DNA from: Rutstroemia sp. NJR-2017a BVV2
Lineage: Eukaryota > Ascomycota > Leotiomycetes > Helotiales > Rutstroemiaceae
DNA length: 64,000 nt
Direction: 5' to 3'
Assembly: GCA_002946415.1 (NCBI GenBank)
Contig: NJPS01000046.1
Location: forward strand, 2,046,001 to 2,110,000
The notes below the pieces were generated by a model that saw only the letters and a program-made list of their open reading frames with translations, made no database searches and was not told the origin of the DNA. Positions 58,837 to 64,000 of the stretch are shown here, in pieces. The position numbers and the translations under genes are program-made. Each line of letters begins with the position of its first letter. Positions within the stretch are counted from its first letter, which is position 1.

Positions 58837-60074
58837 ATGACTGAATACGCAGGTTACTCGAGAGTGAGCCCGCAATGGCTAGAGGTAAGTATATCAGAGC
58901 TTTAGAAGCCGACTTTGTTGGAGTAGATTGTTGACATACGATAGCTCGTTTCTCAATTCCCACAACTTGATAACTTGGATAGAATAGGCATAATTGAGCG
59001 TCGTCAACTTTTCGACAAGATTGAGGCGAGTATTCCACCACGAAAGCTGCCGGATGATGTGAAAGATGACTTGATTACGGTGCGATCTTTCAACATCACC
59101 GCCCGTGATGGATACGATATTCCAGTGCGTAGCTATGTACCCAACTCTACGGAAGAATCGCGTCCAGTACTTGTTTACTTGCATGCTGGCGGGTTTCTGT
59201 TCGGTGACCTGGAAAGTGGCGACATGAATTGCAGAATTCTTGCCACGCGACTGAACATAAGCATCCTAAACGTAGGCTATCGTTTGGCACCGAAATGGCC
59301 ATTTCCACATGGCGTGAATGATAGTTATGATGCCACTAAGTGGGTGAGTTTCTCTTGAAATAAAGCTGTTCTGCCCGGGGGATCACTCAAAGTGAGTACT
59401 GATTAGCATCTTCGCAGGTTGCAGCCAACGCCGAGAAGCACTTGAAAGCCTCACCCGCCAAGGGTTTCATAGTCGGTGGCATATCTTCAGGTGCAAATTT
59501 CGCTGGCGTTATTGCATATATGGCTCGCGACTCTGGGCTCTCCCCGCCCATCACAGGTCTTTGGTTGTCCATCCCGGTTTGTATAATGCCGGAAGCATAC
59601 GAGCATCTCCAATCCGAGCTGAGAGACCAACTACTCAGTCTCGAGCAAAATAATGACAACCCGCTGTTGACACGGAAGTCACTCAATGACATTCAAGGTA
59701 GATCTACTCTGGATAATTGATAATCATATATCTGAAATTGAGTTATAGGGCTTTACAAGTGCCCTCCGGATGATCCCAGGATCTCATTTCTCCTGAATAC
59801 AGACCATTCGAACTTACCCAAAAGAGCATACTTTCAGATCTGTGGACGAGATCCGCTACGAGATGAGGCATTTCTATGGCAGAAGCTGCTTCAAAAGCAT
59901 TCAGGAACAAAATCTAAGACACATTTGTACTCCGGAATGCCTCACGGGTTTTGGCGCTTTTTGCAAATGAAAGCAAGTAAGGAATGGCCTGATGATATGG
60001 TCGGGGGCATTAGCTTCTTGGTTACGCCAGAAGATCAAGCAGAGGAAAGCGTTATAGAAGTCAAGGCTCTTTGA
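58837..60074 (+). CDS. alpha/beta hydrolase, hormone-sensitive-lipase (HSL) family esterase
   Basis: Four exons, 58837-58884, 58945-59343, 59418-59697 and 59749-60074, give 350 aa. The first exon codes for only 16 residues (MTEYAGYSRVSPQWLE), and its GTAAGT donor joins to LVSQFPQLD. The oxyanion-hole motif is YLHAGGFLFGD (HAGG in place of the usual HGGG). The nucleophile elbow is GGISSGANFAG (GxSxG, Ser near residue 178). The acid is probably Asp in CGRDPLRDE and the histidine is in GMPHGFW. HSL-family esterases in fungal clusters cleave esters or release and trim assembly-line products. Here it converges on the NRPS gene with 61 nt between stops, which supports membership in the same cluster. 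Substrate unknown. Confidence 0.92.
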
Positions 60075-60135
60075 TAGTTCTAATTAGCTTTAGCTGAAGT
60101 TTTACAATGAAGAGAATATCTATCAATCTGCAAGG

Positions 60136-63100
60136 TTATACAACAGTACTATTTACTCGTTCCCACCAATCTTCCGCCACTTCTTGCATTCGATTTTTGT
60201 CAAATTTATGACCATAGAATTCAAGTGAAGGTTTGAAAGTGGCATCATCGGTTATGTGTAATACTCGAACTAAGACGTCAAACTGTAGTGCGAAGAAGAT
60301 CAGTACCGACATTTACACGTAAAGGTGGAAAAGTAAATAGTCAACTTACATGCCATGGATCAGAAGATTTACGAAGGTCGTCATCTACTTTTAGACCGCC
60401 CAATTCTACCGCCGTAGGTCGTCGCTGGAAATTTAAAGCCGTATTGAAGAGAGGTCCGGTTCCCAAATGAGTCTCAATAACCTCTCTAACATTGCTGGAG
60501 CTATGCAAACCATCTTGCGCTTGTTGTTCTTGTATATGATGCGCTAGGTGAGCTAGAACACCATTATCATGCTGAGTTGGGATGTCGCGGAGATGAAGAG
60601 GAAGTGCATTGATTAGTGGACCGACGATATCAAAAACTCCATCGATATCTTCTTCACGCCCAGAGATGATGTACTCAAAGGCTGCATCCTGTGATTGAGT
60701 GTAGGTGCTGAGAGTTTGTGCCCAGGCCGCATTGAAAATACTGGCATATGTGATGCTATTTTTGACACTGAATGAGGTCAACCCTTGGGAAGTAATCTCT
60801 GGCAGGTAGATGATGGTTTTTGCCCTGCTAGGGACGTCCTCAATTTTTTCCGAAGTAACGGGGAAAGAAAGCAAAGACGGACGTTGATCTCTCAGTACTG
60901 AAACCCAGTACTGATCATCATCCTTCGCACGATTTTTGTCATGGGCTGAAACAAAATCTTTATACGACGCAGGCTGTTGAGCGAGAAACTTTTCCTCGTT
61001 TTCATAAGCCTGCAAAAGGGCCGTCTTGATGAGTTTGAGCGACCACCCATCAATTGTACGATGATCTAGTTCAATATGAACAAAATATCTGTTGCCATGC
61101 TTAATAAAGTGAGCTCGATGCGGCAAGAAGCAGTCGTCTATGTGGGGAGTTCCTGTGGTTTCGAAAGTGGGCTCCATCTCGTCTTCAGAAGCTGAAGATA
61201 TAACTATTTCTGGTCGAGCATTCGTCAAAACCACCTGAAGAGACTCTCCATTTCTTTTAGAGTCTTCAAGATATATGCTTCGTAGAACGGAGTATTTCTG
61301 CACCACAAGGTTCCATGACTTCGCGAGTCTATCAAGAGAAATTTGAGGCCCAGACAGGTGGAAGACCTCCATTTGCCACGAAATCATGAAAACGTCTGGA
61401 TTGATTGCTCGCTGTCTCATTATTTCACGTTGGAATGGCGCCAAAGGGTAAGCATCTTGAACTTGGACGGCACTGTTGTCTTTCAATCGTGATGCGAGAA
61501 CATCTTCATAAGGCTGAAGTAACGTGGCTATCGAGTCGATATTTTGTGATTGCTGAATAGCTTCCTTTGGAGTTTCCTGGACCACCTCAGCAAGAGCGAC
61601 TAAATGCTCCAAAGTCTCTCCACGAATGATGCCCCGAACAGTAATGGAGAGACCGACGTTCTTAGCTTGCGTCACAATCTGAATAGCAGCGATGGAGTCG
61701 CCTCCGAGAGCGAAGAACGAAGTCTTTAGCCCTATAATTTCAGGTGGCACACTTAAGACATCACTCCATATCTTGCGTAGTATGTCCGCTGTTGATCCAG
61801 GAACTATCATAGGCGCATCTTCGGTGTCAGGAAGTTGCACCAACTGTTTATATATGTCATACTCCATACCGTGCACCCAGGTTTTTAAAGCCTTTCGGTC
61901 AATCTTTCCAGAGATAAGAAGAGGCATTCTATCAAGCACAATCCAGATTGTGGGTATCATATATCCGGGAAGATGGATAGCCAAATGTTGTTTCAAGAGT
62001 CCAAGTTTATGTTCCGTATTTGACGAGTGCAACTCCTTTGAAAGCGTGATATCAGAATTCGCCTGAGAATTTAAACTTGATAGTTGGAAGCTTAAAACTA
62101 CCACAATTTGCTGTGCGCATGGCCCCTCTTTTGGTAGATGAGCGAGAACGGCAGATGTGTTACCATATGCCATAATCTGATTCTCAATCTCGCCGAGCTC
62201 GATCCGGAATCCACGCAATTTGACTTGAGTATCACGTCGACCAACAATATGAAGACTGCCGTCGTCGTTGTATTTTGCCAAGTCTCCCGACCGATATAAC
62301 ATGTTATACGTGCTCGTAGGGTCAATTTCTTTCATCCACTTAGGAGCAGGTACAAATGCAGCTTCGGTGGTGGCTTTATCGTTGAAGTAACCTTGTCCAA
62401 GGAGTGGTCCCGAGATGACTATCTCTCCTATACAGCCTACCGCACTCAATTCATGATAATTGTCCGGATTCACAATCCACATGGTAGCTCCAATATTCTT
62501 CCCAATGTGCGCCGGATGAGCGTCTGAAGATACTCTGAGATTCCCTGAACAGTATACAGCGGTCTCTGATGGTCCGTAGCCAGCTGTCAAGTCAACATGA
62601 TCAGCCCACCTTACAATAGTCTCTTTGGTGATAGGTTCACCTGCAAGGACAATCGTCTTCAAGGTTGGAACGTCCTTGGGGTACAAGAGATTGGCAACGG
62701 TGGGAACAACAAGCAGCGTATTGACATTTAACGTAGTTATTGCCCCCGCTAGATTGTTCATTCTCTCATGCTCTGACGGCACACAGATGCAACCGCCAAA
62801 AGCTAAAGTAGTGAAGAACTCGCCTATTGAAAGATCAAATGTATGAGCTCCGAATTGAAGGGTTCGCCAATGCTTTCCTGCACCATATGCGGCTCCATGA
62901 TGAACAATCGAGGTGCATATAGCGAAGTGAGACATCAAAATTCCTTTGGGCTTTCCCGTGGTTCCTGAAGTAAAGAGGAGATACGCGGTGCTGTCTGTCA
63001 GAGGCTCTGGTGATTCAGTCCATGCCTCATGAGAAGGCTCGTCATCCAGAGTAACCACTTTAACACTAGTTCCCTCGAAGAGTTTTGCGCCAGACGCCGA

Positions 63101-64000
63101 GGCGATCACCAAGCCAATCTGGACAGTGTTGATGACTTCAAGAATGCGAGCATGAGGGTGAGCCGGGTCAAGAGGCACATAAACACCGCCCACTTTGAAG
63201 ACAGCGAGAATCGCAACTACTGTCCAAATCGACTTCTCGAAACATACTCCAACAAAATCTCCAGGTGCAATACCAAGCTTGGCTAACTTTGCTGCTAAAT
63301 ATGAAGAATATTCATCAACCTGGCGGTAGCTAAAAGTCTTCTTGAGATCGCACACAGCCGGTGAATCTGGTTGTTTCAGAACTTGCCTGCGGAAGAGGTG
63401 GTGAATAGTGGTTCTCTCTGGCGGAGGTGTGGATTTATTCCAATCACGTATTTGATTGATGTCATGTTCACTTAATGAGGTGATGGATCCTACCAAATCG
63501 TCTTCCGTTGCCTGACTTAGCTGAGAAATTATCTTCTGAAATTGATGGGCAAGGTTTTCTGCTTGTTTGGTTGAGACAACTCGAGTGTCGTGTTGTACTT
63601 CAAGCTTGAAAGTCGTTGTGGTTGAAAGGGTGAATGTGACGACGAGCGGATATGAATGCTGCTCTTTCGTCCCTAAGCTATCAATATACTCGAGGCCTAA
63701 GGTATGTGTAGAAGGTAGTATTGCGTCTGAAAATTCCATTGGTTGAACAACCAAGAGAGTTTGAAAGTCCATAGTTGTGTTCTCTTCCCCTGCTAAATAT
63801 TTGCGAATCTTCGATATACCGGAGGACTCGTAGGCCATCATATCAACCGCTTGCTGTTGAACTTGCGAAAGAAAGGAGCGCACTTTTTGATTCGAATCAA
63901 TTTGCAAAACAAGCGGAACTAGGTTAATTGTTGGACCAGTAATCTGAGCCACTCCGGGCACTGGAAGATTTCGACCGTTATTAATGAGACCAAACACCAC
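60136..64000 (-). CDS. non-ribosomal peptide synthetase, 3' part (C-A-T-C), cut by window edge
   Basis: The gene enters from the right edge; the last intron (60283-60349, GTAAGT..CTACAG) separates a 49-codon final exon. About 1265 residues are visible. A partial condensation domain opens with VVFGLINNGRN and GPTINLVPL. The adenylation domain (about 63450-61880) has LLFTSGTTGKPKG (A3), AGYGPSETA (A5), YRSGDLAKY (A7), GRRDTQVKLRGFRIELGEIE (A8) and SGKIDRKAL (A10). The carrier site is FFALGGDSIAAIQ (about 61700). A terminal condensation domain (about 61480 to the end) has DHRTIDG in place of HHxxxDG and ends with the usual C-domain C-terminus (FDVLVRVLH, SLEFYGHKFD). No thioesterase or reductase follows, so product release by this last condensation domain is likely. 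The product is unknown. Confidence 0.96.

Noticed and set aside
1..64000. tRNA, rRNA genes, CRISPR arrays and transposases
   Set aside because: I looked for T-loop words (GGTTCGAnTCC), rRNA-like stretches, spaced repeats and transposase motifs on both strands and saw none I could support.

Overview
The window looks like nuclear DNA of a filamentous ascomycete (Pezizomycotina; the gene set would suit a leotiomycete, but that is inference). The signs are short GT..AG introns (about 45-170 nt), CTAAC/CTAAT-type branch sites, CT-rich leaders, fungus-specific families (Zn2Cys6 regulator, DUF1765, NRPS, fungal HNH family) and intergenic gaps of 0.3-3.5 kb. Exon structures were worked out by hand. 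In most multi-exon genes the exon lengths sum to a multiple of three, which independently supports the splice sites.

Left part (1-26 kb): a PAQR/hemolysin-III membrane receptor, two F-box proteins, a large DUF1765 protein, a proline-rich putative secreted protein, a Pch1/cyclin-K-type cyclin, a doubtful membrane-protein locus with 15-bp repeats (19-20.2 kb) and a multi-pass membrane protein. At 26.8-30.6 kb a Zn2Cys6 regulator stands beside a class I methyltransferase. The 3-kb stretch 30.6-33.6 kb has no recognisable gene. It is followed by a decayed gene of the fungal HNH-nuclease family (33.66-34.92 kb).

Middle (35-51.5 kb) is a housekeeping block: Kes1/Osh4-type oxysterol-binding protein, class II fructose-bisphosphate aldolase, mitochondrial ribosomal protein bL9m diverging from a membrane-anchored Ubp16-like deubiquitinase, a disordered protein with a C-terminal membrane anchor, and Def1 with its CUE domain.

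Right end (52.3-64 kb) reads as one side of a secondary-metabolite gene cluster: an FAD monooxygenase carrying frame lesions, two unrelated methyltransferases that diverge from a shared promoter (one Crg1-like, one of the AusD/AdrK type), an HSL-family alpha/beta hydrolase, and the 3' part of a non-ribosomal peptide synthetase (partial C - A - T - C) that runs off the window and converges on the hydrolase with only 61 bases between the stops. The cluster, its broken oxidase, the decayed HNH gene and a recurring C-to-G strand-composition switch inside coding regions are the points most worth a second look.
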